Notes: generated by a model not told the origin, from the letters alone. A stretch of 64,000 bases of DNA from Rhizobium terrae (GCF_003425685.1 NZ_QJKM01000002.1:484414-548413); one strand, 5' to 3'. Shown: positions 36,712 to 46,667, counted from the first letter of the stretch. Translations and numbers: made by a program.

Positions 36712-39015
36712 TCAGTTTGTGGCGCCCATGTCGGCCAACCCGCGCAGGCCGCTCCTGTCGCCCATGTCGGCGAGCGCCTGGAAGATGCGGCGGGCATCGC
36801 CATACCTTCCGAGATTGAGATGCGCATAACCGCGCAGCGCCATGAGATCCGCCTGTTCGGGAGCGATCCGGGCCCGCTGGTCGAGTGCCAGCAGCGCTTC
36901 CCGGTAACGTCCGAGCTTGAAAGCGTTCAACGCCCGGTCGGCCAGTATGGCGCTCTGGAGCTCCACCGCGCGCTTGTTCGTCTGGGCCGTGTCGGCCGCG
37001 GCGACCGAGGCCTTGTCGGTCAGGCCCACCCTGAGATAGGCAAGGCTCTTACCGTAGGCTGCATCGGAGCGGACATCCGCCGAGGAGCTGGCATAGGCGG
37101 TGTCGAATGCCTCAACCGCCTCGAGCGGCCGGTTGACATCCATCAGGCACCAGCCTCTGGCGAGCGCCGCGTCCGGCTGAAGCTGCCGTGCATCCTGCGT
37201 GGACGAGCATTGGCCGCGGCGCGGCGCGGAAGGCTGCGCTACCGCTCTGGCGGTCTTCTGGACTGTCGGCGGTGCGGCCCTCCGGCCGGACTCGGACGCG
37301 ACGGCCGGAGCCCGCGTTTCCGCGCCATCGGCCTCCTGCCGGGCGGCGATGCGAGGCTGCCGCCGCGGCGCATCCGGTTCGGTCACGGGTTCGCCCAGCC
37401 GGGCGATGCGTTCGGAACGTCCGGCCCAGCTCCGCTGGATCTGCGCCACCCCCGCCCTGTCGCCGAGATCGTTGCGGGTGAGAACAAGGCCGTAGGCGGA
37501 GGGTTCGTCATCGGGTTTCCAGGCAAGCGCCGCCCCGAACCATTCGGCCGCCGTTTCGAATTGCCGCATGGCGCGCGCATACCAGCCGAACTGCTGGGCT
37601 GCATCGGCATTGCGGGCGGAAATGACGACCGGCGCCATTCGCCGGAGCACCTCGTCCTCGATGATCGGCGGAGGATCGAGCGCCAGGAGATTGGCGACCG
37701 CCGCCAGATAGGCTTCCTTCGATCCCGGAGAGGAGTCGCGCCAGCGATAGAGGACGGTCTCCGCCTCGGCCGGCGAGTTCCGGCCGACCAGCGTCAGCGC
37801 CAGGCCCTCGGCGGCGGACGCCGTCTCTTCCTTGGCGAAGGCCCGGCGGAACCAGCGCTCGGCGGAACCCAGATTGTCGCGGCGGTAATAGTACCAGCCG
37901 AGCAGCAACGCATCGGAGGCCATGCCATTGGCTTCCGCCAGCCTTTCCAGCCGGGTCAGGTATTTTTCCGGGACCGCCAGCTTCGCATCGGTATTGCCGT
38001 CGGCCACCAGGCGGCGGGCGATGTCGTCGCGCAGGGCGTCGAATTCCGGCGGATTGCCGGGAACAGTGCGTTCCTTGGCAAGCACGTCCTCCAGCATGTC
38101 GGCTGGAAGCAGTTCGCTCGCCTTCTGCACGGTCGCGAAACGCTCCGAAACATTGTCGCAATTGTCGAGGATGTAGACATAGGCATCGCGCGCCCGGTTC
38201 TTCCTGTCCGTCCTCGCAAAAGCGTCGGCGACGCGCCACAGGATGTCGGTTTCGCTGCAGGTGAGCAAGCCGGGATTTTCGGCCGCCGAACGGATCACGG
38301 CATCGTAATTCTTCGCATCCGAGGCAGCCACAAGGCCGGTCCGCGCCTCGGCGAGCTTGAGACGGTCGAGGAGGTCGGCGGGCGGCTGCCAGCCCGGTTC
38401 CGCCGCCTGGCGGTCGGCGATCGCCTTGCGCACGTCGGCATAACGCGACTGGGCATAGAGCGCCCACATGTTTTCGAGCTGGCGGTCGGCGTTGAGCTGA
38501 ACCGCGAGCGGATCGGCGGGCGGCGTCCAGTTCGGGTAAAGCGTCTTCAAGCGGGAGATTTCCGCCTGCAGGCGGGCCGTATCGCCACGCGCGGCGAAGT
38601 AGCGAAGCGCGCTTTCATCGACCGCCGGCTGCTCTCCCTGCTGCGGCGCGGGAACCGAGATCACTGTCTGCGGGTTGACCTGCGCCACCGTTTCGGAAGG
38701 TTCGGAGGATAGGTCCTGCGGTTCCGGTGCCGGCGGAGCCTGGGCGATGACCAGCGAGGCGGGACCCGATCTGGCTTCGGCCTGCCTGTTCGGATAGATG
38801 AGCTGGGAGACGATGCGTTCGGTCTTTTCCGCACCCGATGCCGGAACGGCCGCCGGCGGAACGATTGCCGGGGGACGGGCGGTCGCCGTACCGGGCGGAA
38901 CCGGCGTCAAGGAACCCGTCATCGCATTGAGGTCCACGGGCGGACGGTTTTTCAGCGTATAGAGTCCCACTGCGACAACGCCCAAGACTGTCAATGAGAT
39001 GAGCGAAAACCGCAT
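36712..39015 (-). CDS. Cellulose-locus periplasmic TPR protein
   Basis: 767 residues from ATG 39015 (GGAG is five bases upstream; a GTG two codons earlier is possible). One N-terminal membrane helix (SLISLTVLGVVAVGLYTL), a Pro-rich spacer, then many TPR-like helical repeats through the C-terminus (for example ALLLGWYYYRRDNLGSAERW and LMALRGYAHLNLGRYGDARR). It diverges from bcsN-bcsA-bcsB, and in related rhizobia a TPR protein takes this place in cellulose synthesis. It is like the periplasmic half of BcsC but ends without a recognisable outer-membrane barrel. Function is inferred from position and repeats. Confidence 0.75.
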   Translation of the reverse strand: MRFSLISLTVLGVVAVGLYTLKNRPPVDLNAMTGSLTPVPPGTATARPPAIVPPAAVPASGAEKTERIVSQLIYPNRQAEARSGPASLVIAQAPPAPEPQDLSSEPSETVAQVNPQTVISVPAPQQGEQPAVDESALRYFAARGDTARLQAEISRLKTLYPNWTPPADPLAVQLNADRQLENMWALYAQSRYADVRKAIADRQAAEPGWQPPADLLDRLKLAEARTGLVAASDAKNYDAVIRSAAENPGLLTCSETDILWRVADAFARTDRKNRARDAYVYILDNCDNVSERFATVQKASELLPADMLEDVLAKERTVPGNPPEFDALRDDIARRLVADGNTDAKLAVPEKYLTRLERLAEANGMASDALLLGWYYYRRDNLGSAERWFRRAFAKEETASAAEGLALTLVGRNSPAEAETVLYRWRDSSPGSKEAYLAAVANLLALDPPPIIEDEVLRRMAPVVISARNADAAQQFGWYARAMRQFETAAEWFGAALAWKPDDEPSAYGLVLTRNDLGDRAGVAQIQRSWAGRSERIARLGEPVTEPDAPRRQPRIAARQEADGAETRAPAVASESGRRAAPPTVQKTARAVAQPSAPRRGQCSSTQDARQLQPDAALARGWCLMDVNRPLEAVEAFDTAYASSSADVRSDAAYGKSLAYLRVGLTDKASVAAADTAQTNKRAVELQSAILADRALNAFKLGRYREALLALDQRARIAPEQADLMALRGYAHLNLGRYGDARRIFQALADMGDRSGLRGLADMGATN

Positions 39016-39281
39016 ACTCACTCCGCTACCGTGCGCATTTCCCGTATGCGCCTCATGCGAACGGGTTTCAGCTCCTGCGAATTTAATTCCGAAAGAATAA
39101 ACGCATATGGTTAACGAACAATTTAGATTTACCTAATCAAATACTTGAGTCGGTCCTGGGAACCGCGATCGCGAAGCGCATGCTGCGTGCCGGTTCTTCG
39201 GATATTCGGCGGACAATGAATGTCCGCATTCAATCGATAGTGTGCGGCATGGCGGGAATGCATCTGATTCGAACGCAGAAA
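39016..39281. promoter_or_regulatory. Divergent promoter region of the cellulose locus
   Basis: 266 bases between the divergent TPR and bcsN genes. 39080-39150 is distinctly AT-rich for this genome and is the likely promoter zone. Confidence 0.5.
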
Positions 39282-40397
39282 ATGAGTGGTCCCGGCCATC
39301 TGAGAGCGGCGATTCTGTTTTCCGTGCTGCCGGTCTTCGCCGTCGGCTGCGCCGGCCAGCCGACGCAGATGGGTACGTTCGCCAGGGCCATCCCTTCCGA
39401 ACAGGCGATGCTTCTGCCGCCGCCGGGAGGACCGGGCATCGTCAGCGTCATCGAGCGGCGCTACGACAATGCGGTGGCGCAGGACATCTATCTCAAGACG
39501 TCGGCGCAAACGCCGGGGCAGAATGCGTTCACCGTGCAGTTCTTCGGCACCGCCAGCCCCTTCAAGCTTAGCGACAACGCGCTTACTTCGACGCCCGTGA
39601 CGGAAGCCGGCACCGCCTCCGAGATGCGGCAGTCCCTGCCCGGCATCCGCATGACGCGCTCGTCCTTCTTCGTGCAGAACGGTTACGGCCCGTTCGGCTA
39701 CGCCTTCGGCCATGGCGCGGGCAACGATCTGTGCATGTACGCCTGGCAGCAGGTCCGCGCCCCTTCCGGCACCATCTCGCCGCTTGCAAACTACGGTTCG
39801 ATCCAGGTCCGCCTGCGGCTCTGTCAGGCGGACGCGACGGAAGAGAGGCTGCTCGCCGTCATGTACAACTATACGATCACCGGCTCGGTGGATGCCGGCG
39901 GCTGGAACCCCTATGGAGAACCGCAGCCGGTTTCGCCGAGCATCGGCGGTATCGGCGCGCCCATCTATCCGCGTCCGGCAGCGGCGGAGCCGATCGTGCC
40001 GGTCCTGCCTCAGCGCCAGGCCGCGGCCTATACGCGCACGACGCTGGCGCCTGCCGTCCAGCGGGTCGCGACGCAATCTATAACTTCGGCCATAACTCCG
40101 GTCTCCAATCCGGCCCAAAACCCGGCCCAAAACCCGGGTATGGCTGCCCGACCGGCCTTACCCGCCGCAAACACGCCTGCCGAAAGCGCGGCGGCGGTCG
40201 GCGTGCCGCGCGTCACCGTGCCGAGGCCCGGTTTATCGACAGCGACGCCGCCCGCCCAGCCCTCGCTCGCGGCGCAGGCCGCCGCCCGCGCACCGCTCGT
40301 GCCGTCTCCGTCCGGCATTGCGGCGAACCCGCGGACAACCATTCCGCCCGCCTCCTGCACCGACGTGACCAGCGGAACCGCCAATGCGTGCCGATAA
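39282..40397 (+). CDS. bcsN: Cellulose biosynthesis protein BcsN
   Basis: BcsN is a rhizobial protein encoded with bcsA and bcsB; its exact role is unknown. The start at 39282 gives a normal lipoprotein signal peptide ending in the lipobox FAVGC; in-frame ATGs at 39249 and 39258 are alternatives. The mature protein has a folded region (SVIERRYDNAVAQDIYLKT, NGYGPFGYAFGHG) and a long Pro/Ala-rich tail. That tail holds a short Asn-Pro-Ala-Gln repeat encoded by a 12-base tandem repeat near 40109-40137. Total ~371 residues. Confidence 0.85.
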   Translation: MSGPGHLRAAILFSVLPVFAVGCAGQPTQMGTFARAIPSEQAMLLPPPGGPGIVSVIERRYDNAVAQDIYLKTSAQTPGQNAFTVQFFGTASPFKLSDNALTSTPVTEAGTASEMRQSLPGIRMTRSSFFVQNGYGPFGYAFGHGAGNDLCMYAWQQVRAPSGTISPLANYGSIQVRLRLCQADATEERLLAVMYNYTITGSVDAGGWNPYGEPQPVSPSIGGIGAPIYPRPAAAEPIVPVLPQRQAAAYTRTTLAPAVQRVATQSITSAITPVSNPAQNPAQNPGMAARPALPAANTPAESAAAVGVPRVTVPRPGLSTATPPAQPSLAAQAAARAPLVPSPSGIAANPRTTIPPASCTDVTSGTANACR

Positions 40398-40431
40398 CCC
40401 TTCCCCAACCGGCCGGCGGAGATAGCCCGAG

Positions 40432-42606
40432 ATGCGGACATTCCTTTCTGCCGTCACCTGGGCGCTCGCCAGCGTATTGATCATCATCCTGGTGACGCTG
40501 CCGATCAACACGCGGACCCAGCTGATCGCCAGCCTCCTGACCGTGACCGTCATGGCGGTGATCAAGATCCTCAAGGCGGGCGGCAAATGGCGCCTGGTGG
40601 CGCTCGCCTTCGGCACCGCCATGGTGCTGCGCTATGTCTACTGGCGCACCACCAGCACGCTGCCGCCCGCCAACCAGCTGGAAAACTTCATTCCGGGCCT
40701 GCTCGTCTATCTGGCGGAAATGTACAGCGTGCTGATGCTGACGCTCAGCCTGTTCGTCGTCTCCATGCCGCTGCCGCCGCGGCCACCCTATGGCCGCCGC
40801 GACCGGGAGCTTCCGGCCGTCGACGTCTTCGTGCCGAGCTACAACGAGGACGAGGTGCTGCTCGCCAATACGCTCGCCGCCGCCCGCAACATGGATTATC
40901 CGCCGGAAAAGCTCACCGTCTGGCTGCTCGACGACGGCGGCACCGTGCAGAAGCGCAAATCCGCCAATGTCGCCGATGCGCGGGCCGCCGAGACGCGCCA
41001 CAAGATGCTGAAACAGCTCTGCGAGGACCTCGGCGTCCGTTATCTCACCCGCGAGAAGAACGAACATGCCAAGGCCGGCAATCTCAACAACGGTCTGAAG
41101 CATTCGACTGGATCGTTGGTCGCCGTGTTCGACGCCGACCATGCGCCGGCGCGCGACTTCCTGCTCGAAACCGTCGGTTATTTCGACGAGGACCCGAAAC
41201 TCTTCCTCGTCCAGACGCCGCATTTTTTCCTGAACCCCGACCCGGTGGAGCGCAACCTGCGCACCTTCGAGAAAATGCCGAGCGAGAACGAGATGTTCTA
41301 CGGCATCATCCAGCGCGGGCTCGACAAATGGGACGCCGCCTTCTTCTGCGGCTCGGCCGCCGTCCTCAACCGCAAGGCGCTCGAAGTTTCGAACGGCTTT
41401 TCGGGCGTCAGCATCACCGAGGATTGCGAAACCGCGCTCGACCTGCACAGCCTCGGCTGGCACAGCCTCTATCTCGACCGGCCGCTGATCGCCGGCCTGC
41501 AGCCCGCCACATTCGCAAGCTTCATCGGCCAGCGCAGCCGCTGGGCGCAGGGCATGATGCAGATCCTGCGCTTCCGCTTTCCGCCGCTCAAGCGCGGGCT
41601 CTCCTTCCCGCAGCGGCTCTGCTACATGTCGTCGACGCTGTTCTGGCTGTTTCCGTTTCCGCGGACGATCTTCCTCTTCGCACCGCTCTTCTACCTGTTC
41701 TTCGATCTGGAAATCTTCACCTCGTCGGGCGGCGAGTTCATGGTCTATTCGCTGGCCTATATGGTCGTGAACCTGATGATGCAGAACTATCTCTACGGGT
41801 CGTTCCGCTGGCCCTGGATTTCCGAGCTTTACGAATACGTCCAGACGGTGCATCTGCTGCCGGCGGTCGTCTCGGTCATGCTCAATCCCCGGAAACCGAC
41901 CTTCAAGGTGACTGCCAAGGACGAATCCGTCTCCGTGAGCCGCCTGTCGGAGATCAGCCGGCCGTTCTTCGTGATCTTCTTCGTGCTGCTCGTCGCTTTC
42001 GCGATCAGCGTCTACCGCATCTATGCGGAACCCTACAAGGCCGACGTGACGCTGGTGGTCGGCGGCTGGAACCTGCTCAACATCATCCTGGCCGGCTGTG
42101 CGCTGGGCGTCGTGTCGGAACGCGGCGAGCGGCAGTCCTCGCGGCGCGTCAAGGTCAGCCGGCGCTGCGAATTCGGCATCGACGGCCGCTGGTTCACGGC
42201 AACCATCGAGGACGTGTCCGTGCATGGCGCGGCGGTCCAGGTCTATACCGAAGGCTTCAAGGATATCTCGGTGGAGAAGAAAGGCGTCCTGCGGTTCCAG
42301 CCTTATAGCGATCTTCCCGTCAGCGACCTGCCGGTCGAGATCCGCAATTTCGACACGGTCGGGGACGTGACCGCGATCGGATGCCGCTACATGCCTGAAA
42401 AGGCGACCGATCACCGGCTGATCGCCGACCTGATCTTCGCCAACTCGGCGCAATGGAGCCAATTCCAGGTGTCGCGCCGGCAAAACCCGGGTCTCGTCGG
42501 CGGCACGCTCTGGTTCCTGGGGCTTGCCATGTACCAGACGGTGCGCGGGCTTTCCTATCTCGTCCGCAATACCGCGCGCGACAGTGCGTCTGTCACGCAG
42601 AAATAG
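40432..42606 (+). CDS. bcsA: Cellulose synthase catalytic subunit BcsA
   Basis: Polymerises glucose from UDP-glucose and moves the chain across the inner membrane. 724 residues with the GT2 catalytic motifs VWLLDDGG, AVFDADHAPAR, SITEDCE and QRSRWAQG (Q-x-x-R-W), several membrane helices before and after, and a C-terminal PilZ domain. That domain has RQSSR (R-x3-R) and EDVSVHGA (D-x-S-x-x-G), so it should be activated by cyclic di-GMP. GGAG lies upstream of the ATG. bcsB follows nine bases after its stop. Confidence 0.97.
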   Translation: MRTFLSAVTWALASVLIIILVTLPINTRTQLIASLLTVTVMAVIKILKAGGKWRLVALAFGTAMVLRYVYWRTTSTLPPANQLENFIPGLLVYLAEMYSVLMLTLSLFVVSMPLPPRPPYGRRDRELPAVDVFVPSYNEDEVLLANTLAAARNMDYPPEKLTVWLLDDGGTVQKRKSANVADARAAETRHKMLKQLCEDLGVRYLTREKNEHAKAGNLNNGLKHSTGSLVAVFDADHAPARDFLLETVGYFDEDPKLFLVQTPHFFLNPDPVERNLRTFEKMPSENEMFYGIIQRGLDKWDAAFFCGSAAVLNRKALEVSNGFSGVSITEDCETALDLHSLGWHSLYLDRPLIAGLQPATFASFIGQRSRWAQGMMQILRFRFPPLKRGLSFPQRLCYMSSTLFWLFPFPRTIFLFAPLFYLFFDLEIFTSSGGEFMVYSLAYMVVNLMMQNYLYGSFRWPWISELYEYVQTVHLLPAVVSVMLNPRKPTFKVTAKDESVSVSRLSEISRPFFVIFFVLLVAFAISVYRIYAEPYKADVTLVVGGWNLLNIILAGCALGVVSERGERQSSRRVKVSRRCEFGIDGRWFTATIEDVSVHGAAVQVYTEGFKDISVEKKGVLRFQPYSDLPVSDLPVEIRNFDTVGDVTAIGCRYMPEKATDHRLIADLIFANSAQWSQFQVSRRQNPGLVGGTLWFLGLAMYQTVRGLSYLVRNTARDSASVTQK

Positions 42607-42615
42607 GAGGGCAGG

Positions 42616-45168
42616 ATGAAAAAGGCTCTCGCACTGGCGCTTTTCCTTCTGTCGCCCGGCATGGCGCCGGCCCAGGCGCCCGCCCCCTTCGACATGAACC
42701 AGGAACGGGCACGGGAAAACCCCGCCCAACCGCCGGCCCCGGCCGTCCGGTCGCCATCGCCGGCGCCTTCTGAACCAGCACGCACTCCACCGGCCCAATC
42801 GCCGCCGGTACAGACGCCTTCTCCCGGGCCGACGCCAGCCCGGCCAACGCTTCCGCCGCCTGTGACGGGCCAGCCGGTGCGGCCGCCCGCCGCCAATCCG
42901 ACGCCTGCGCCTGCACCGCCTACGACCCCGCGGGCGCCGACAGCGCCGTCTTTACAGCAACCCGCCCCGGCGGCGCGGGCCTCGGCACCGGCGCAACAGC
43001 CCTCCTCGCCGGGCGACCTTGCGAACCGGCGATATCTCGTCCCCGAAAAGAGCCTGCGTCTTACCGGCGAGATCGAACAGCGTTCGTGGTCGGTCTACCT
43101 GACGCCGGAACAGGCGGCGGCTCCGGCCAAGCTCCATCTCGGCTACCAGAATTCGATCGTCGTGGCCCCGGAGGTCTCGCATCTGGGCGTCACCATCAAC
43201 GACGTGCCGATCTACGGCAAGCCGATCGCTTTTGCCGAAAAGGTCGGGGAGCAGGTGGTGGAAGTTCCGGCCGGCACCCTGAAGGCGGGCGCCAACATCA
43301 TCCGCTTCCGCGCCGACCAGCGGCACCGGACCGACTGCACGCTGGAATCGACGTTCGAACTCTGGACGGAGATCGATCCGGGCCGCACGTTCCTGTCGTT
43401 CGATACGGCCGGCCTCCACCGGTTTTCGCGGCTGGACGACATCCGCGCCGTCGGGGTCGACGACAAGGGCAATACGCGTTTCCGGCTGATCGTGCCCTCC
43501 CTTGACCAGCTCGGATCGACCGACGTGCTCATGCGTCTCGCCCAGGGGCTGGCGCTGATGGGCGGCATGCCGAACCAGTCCTTCGTGTTCGAGAAAGCCC
43601 CGAGCGGCCTGCCGCAACCGGGCGAACTCGCGATCTTCATCGGCACCTATGACGAGTTGCGCCCGCTGCTGCCGGCGCTGACTCCTGCCGCCGCCAATGC
43701 GGCCGTGGCAAGCTTCCTCGATTATCCCGGCACGCAGCACGCTTCCACGCTCATCCTCTCCGGTCCGAGCTGGCCGGCGCTCGAAGGGCTGGTCGACAGC
43801 TTCGTCGCCTCCACCGACGGAACCGCCACGCAAAGACGCGAAACGCTTTCCACCCAGGCGTGGAACGGCATCGATACGCCCTTCCTGTTTTCCAACGCGC
43901 TGCTCGACTTCACGCAGCTCGGCATCGACAGCCAGGAGTTCGCCGGCCGGCTGTTCCGCACCCGCTTCACCATCGGCGTTCCGTCGGATTTCTACGCCAA
44001 CGCCTATGGCGAGGCGCGCATCCTGCTCGATGCCGCCTATTCGTCCGACGTCCTGCCGGGCAGCCATATCGATATCTTCGTCAACGGCAACATCGCCTCG
44101 ACGGTACCGGTCACCTCCTCCAGAGGCGCCGTGCTGCGCCACCTGCCGATCAAGCTGACCCTGCGGCACTTCAAGCCGGGCGTGAACACGATCGTCATAG
44201 AAGCCTCGCTCCTGACCCGGAAGGACGCCGCCTGCTCCCCCGGCGCGACGGCCGACAACAAGCCGCGGTTTGCGATTTTCGGCAGTTCCCAGTTCGCCAT
44301 GCCGGGTTTCGCGCGGATCGCCCAGGTGCCCAACCTCGCCGCGACCGCCGGCACCGGCTTTCCCTATCGCACGAGCACCGATCCGGTCTCGTTGTTCATG
44401 GGGCGGATCGAGGAGCAGTCGCTTTCGGCGGCGGCCACCTTCCTCGGCAAGATATCGGTCGCCTCGCACCATGTCCTGCCGGTGGACGTGACGATTTCGG
44501 CGGCCCGGATTTCCGGTTCGAACGCGCTTTTCGTCGGCTCCATTTCGGAATTCCCCGCCAATATCCTGACCCAGCTGAAGATCGACCAGGAGAGCCGCAA
44601 CAGCTGGAATCCCGCGGGCGGACCAGCCAACGCGGCGGCCGGCTCCTCCATCACCCTGCAAGACTGGCAGCAGCGCACCGGCAGCAACTTCCTCGCCCAG
44701 CAGTTTGCCACCCTTAGCGAATGGGCCAGGGAAAATTTCGACCTGACCCTGGCGACGCTGCGCTTCGCGCCGGCGACGGACGAATTCTTCAAGCCTCCCA
44801 GATCGGCCAGGATGATCATCGCCCAGGAAAGCGACCCGACCCAGATCGGCACCTGGACGGCGATCATCTCCCCGGATTCCGCATCGCTCGCCGAGGGCAT
44901 GAAGGCCTTCTCCGTGCGGGAAGAGTGGGACGGGATGACGGGCAGGATCCTCGTCTACGAGGGCGGCGAGAAAGAGCCGCAGGCCGTGCCCGTGAGCCGC
45001 TTCCGGTTCATGCCGACCCAGCCTTTCTCGTTCGAGAACGCCCGCCTGATCGCCGCCAACTGGCTTTCCGACAACATCATGTCCTATGCGCTGCTGCTGG
45101 CCGCCGGCGGCGTGCTGCTCGGGCTTGCGACCGGCGGGCTGCTGTCGCTGCTCGGACGCAACAAGTGA
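42616..45168 (+). CDS. bcsB: Cellulose synthase periplasmic subunit BcsB
   Basis: Guides the nascent glucan through the periplasm. 850 residues: signal peptide (ALALALFLLSPGMAPAQ), a strongly Pro-rich linker to about residue 130, and beta-rich carbohydrate-binding modules (SVYLTPEQAAAPAKLHLGY; FRADQRHRTDCTLESTFELW). The C-terminal membrane anchor is MSYALLLAAGGVLLGLATGG. Usual length for the family. No cellulase gene (bcsZ) follows; the next gene is on the opposite strand. Confidence 0.96.
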   Translation: MKKALALALFLLSPGMAPAQAPAPFDMNQERARENPAQPPAPAVRSPSPAPSEPARTPPAQSPPVQTPSPGPTPARPTLPPPVTGQPVRPPAANPTPAPAPPTTPRAPTAPSLQQPAPAARASAPAQQPSSPGDLANRRYLVPEKSLRLTGEIEQRSWSVYLTPEQAAAPAKLHLGYQNSIVVAPEVSHLGVTINDVPIYGKPIAFAEKVGEQVVEVPAGTLKAGANIIRFRADQRHRTDCTLESTFELWTEIDPGRTFLSFDTAGLHRFSRLDDIRAVGVDDKGNTRFRLIVPSLDQLGSTDVLMRLAQGLALMGGMPNQSFVFEKAPSGLPQPGELAIFIGTYDELRPLLPALTPAAANAAVASFLDYPGTQHASTLILSGPSWPALEGLVDSFVASTDGTATQRRETLSTQAWNGIDTPFLFSNALLDFTQLGIDSQEFAGRLFRTRFTIGVPSDFYANAYGEARILLDAAYSSDVLPGSHIDIFVNGNIASTVPVTSSRGAVLRHLPIKLTLRHFKPGVNTIVIEASLLTRKDAACSPGATADNKPRFAIFGSSQFAMPGFARIAQVPNLAATAGTGFPYRTSTDPVSLFMGRIEEQSLSAAATFLGKISVASHHVLPVDVTISAARISGSNALFVGSISEFPANILTQLKIDQESRNSWNPAGGPANAAAGSSITLQDWQQRTGSNFLAQQFATLSEWARENFDLTLATLRFAPATDEFFKPPRSARMIIAQESDPTQIGTWTAIISPDSASLAEGMKAFSVREEWDGMTGRILVYEGGEKEPQAVPVSRFRFMPTQPFSFENARLIAANWLSDNIMSYALLLAAGGVLLGLATGGLLSLLGRNK

Positions 45169-45181
45169 CGGTCAGGACCGG

Positions 45182-45775
45182 CTAGTTCGGCCGGGAACCG
45201 ATCGAAAGGTCATCCCCAAGTCCGCCCTTGCCGGTGAACTTCCGGCTGACATGCAGCGAACCCGAAAGTCCGAAGCGCCAGGGCAGGTCAACGGCCTTGG
45301 AAATGCCGATGCGCCTTCCGACGACGACGAGCGGCGGCGTTTCGGGCGGCGTCAGCTCGAACGGCGCCTCGGCCAGCGACAGGCCATTGTGTTCGATCGT
45401 TATGGCGAGCGCCTGGCAGAGGCGGCCGGGCCCGGAACACAACAGCAAGGGATCGGCAAGGCCGCGACGGCTCTCCATCTCCGCCAGTCCCCGGACCGGC
45501 TGAAGCGCCCGGATCAGCACGGCGCTGCCGGGCCTGCAGACGAAGTTCAGGCACCAGTGGATTCCGTAGGACCGATAGACATAGGCATGGCCCGGTTCGC
45601 CGAACATCACGGCATTCCTCGGCGTCGGGCCGCGAAAGCTGTGGGACGCCGGCTCGTCCGGTTCGTAGGCTTCGGTTTCGACGATCACCCCGCCGACACC
45701 GGAAACGTCGAGTTCCACGCCGATCAGGCCGCGAGCGACCTCCACCGAACCCCTGTCGAAAAACTGCCGATCCAT
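45182..45775 (-). CDS. mpg: 3-methyladenine DNA glycosylase (AAG/Mpg type)
   Basis: Removes alkylated purines from DNA. 197 residues matching the Mpg family: [22 protein letters not shown] with the catalytic Glu in ETEAY, then [35 protein letters not shown] and [14 protein letters not shown]. It converges on bcsB with 13 bases between stop codons, and is functionally separate from its neighbours. Confidence 0.94.
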   Translation of the reverse strand: MDRQFFDRGSVEVARGLIGVELDVSGVGGVIVETEAYEPDEPASHSFRGPTPRNAVMFGEPGHAYVYRSYGIHWCLNFVCRPGSAVLIRALQPVRGLAEMESRRGLADPLLLCSGPGRLCQALAITIEHNGLSLAEAPFELTPPETPPLVVVGRRIGISKAVDLPWRFGLSGSLHVSRKFTGKGGLGDDLSIGSRPN

Positions 45776-46003
45776 ACAGAACCCGATTCACCTGCCGTGA
45801 CCGGCCATGCATAGAGGCTGCGAGGCCGCCTGTCTCCCTTCTCCGCTCGGCATCGGCGCGATTGCCACTATGACTTCCCTATTTCTTCGTCCTCCACCCC
45901 CAATCGAAAGCCTATGGGGCGCTCGCTACCTTTCTGGTGTGCATCGGTTGCGATGCCCGCTCCGCGACATCGGCGGAGCCTATCCCAAAAAGGAGTGACT
46001 GAA

Positions 46004-46189
46004 ATGTTTGGCCGTTTGGGCAATCTCTATCTGGCGCGGCAGCTTGCCGAACGCGACGCCCGCCGCCGTGAGGAACCCGCATCGAACCTCAGCCCCGCCG
46101 ACGCGAACCTCGGGATCTTTCTGAGGCTCTTCGGCGTCCTGGGCATCGGCTTCTGCGCCGCCGGCGCGGTCGCCATCATGGTGGCTTGA
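46004..46189 (+). CDS. Small single-helix membrane protein
   Basis: 61 residues from ATG 46004, which has AGGAG nine bases upstream; the frame extends further upstream without a better start. A charged N-terminal half (LARQLAERDARRREE) is followed by a C-terminal membrane helix (GVLGIGFCAAGAVAIMVA). It is the first of three closely spaced plus-strand small genes before the kdp region. Function unknown. Confidence 0.7.
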   Translation: MFGRLGNLYLARQLAERDARRREEPASNLSPADANLGIFLRLFGVLGIGFCAAGAVAIMVA

Positions 46190-46200
46190 GGGGGATCGCC

Positions 46201-46494
46201 ATGAACAGGACCCGTACGAAAGACGCGCCGAAAAGCGAGCCGCAACAACGGGGCGTGCGTTTCACGGTGGGCCGCGACGCCAATGGCCGCTGGATCGTCT
46301 CCGACCGCGACGGCCTTGTCGGCGGGCTCTTCACCGACCGCGCCGCGGCCGTGCATTTCGCGATGTTCGAGAGCGACCACACGCCGGGCGCCGTCTGCTG
46401 CGTGCCGGAAACAGAAACCCTGAGCCTCGGCCCGGCCTTCGAAACATGGCATGCCGGCTCCCGCTTCCGTCCGAAAATCGTCGGCAGGACCTGA
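46201..46494 (+). CDS. Small soluble protein, DUF2188-like pattern
   Basis: 97 residues from ATG 46201 with GAGGGGG upstream, 11 bases after the previous gene. The core GVRFTVGRDANGRWIVSDRDG followed by LFTDRAAAVHFAMFE recalls the short beta-hairpin plus helix pattern of DUF2188-type proteins, but the match is only by eye. Probably co-transcribed with the two small membrane proteins on either side. Confidence 0.65.
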   Translation: MNRTRTKDAPKSEPQQRGVRFTVGRDANGRWIVSDRDGLVGGLFTDRAAAVHFAMFESDHTPGAVCCVPETETLSLGPAFETWHAGSRFRPKIVGRT

Positions 46495-46505
46495 GGAGAA
46501 TGGCG

Positions 46506-46667
46506 ATGCCTCATCCTGTCGACCGGGTGCGCGGCCATGTCTATCCCCGCTCGCGGGCGCTTTCGGAACGCGACAGCCTGCATGCCTCCAATATCATTCT
46601 CGGCATGCTCGGCGTGATGCTCGTGGTTTTTGGCGTGGCTTATGCGATTACGCTGGCGGCGGTTTGA
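46506..46667 (+). CDS. Small 'SNIIL' membrane protein
   Basis: 53 residues from ATG 46506 (GAGGAG seven bases upstream; an ATG two codons earlier is too close to it). A basic N-terminus is followed by one membrane helix starting SNIILGMLGVMLVVFGVAYA. The SNIIL-x-M motif and helix are shared with the 54-residue protein encoded between kdpA and kdpB (48861-49025), which links this cassette with the kdp operon. Function unknown. Confidence 0.7.
   Translation: MPHPVDRVRGHVYPRSRALSERDSLHASNIILGMLGVMLVVFGVAYAITLAAV

Noticed and set aside
40213..42798. 861-codon minus-strand open frame opposite bcsA
   Set aside because: Complement of a fully recognised cellulose synthase gene.
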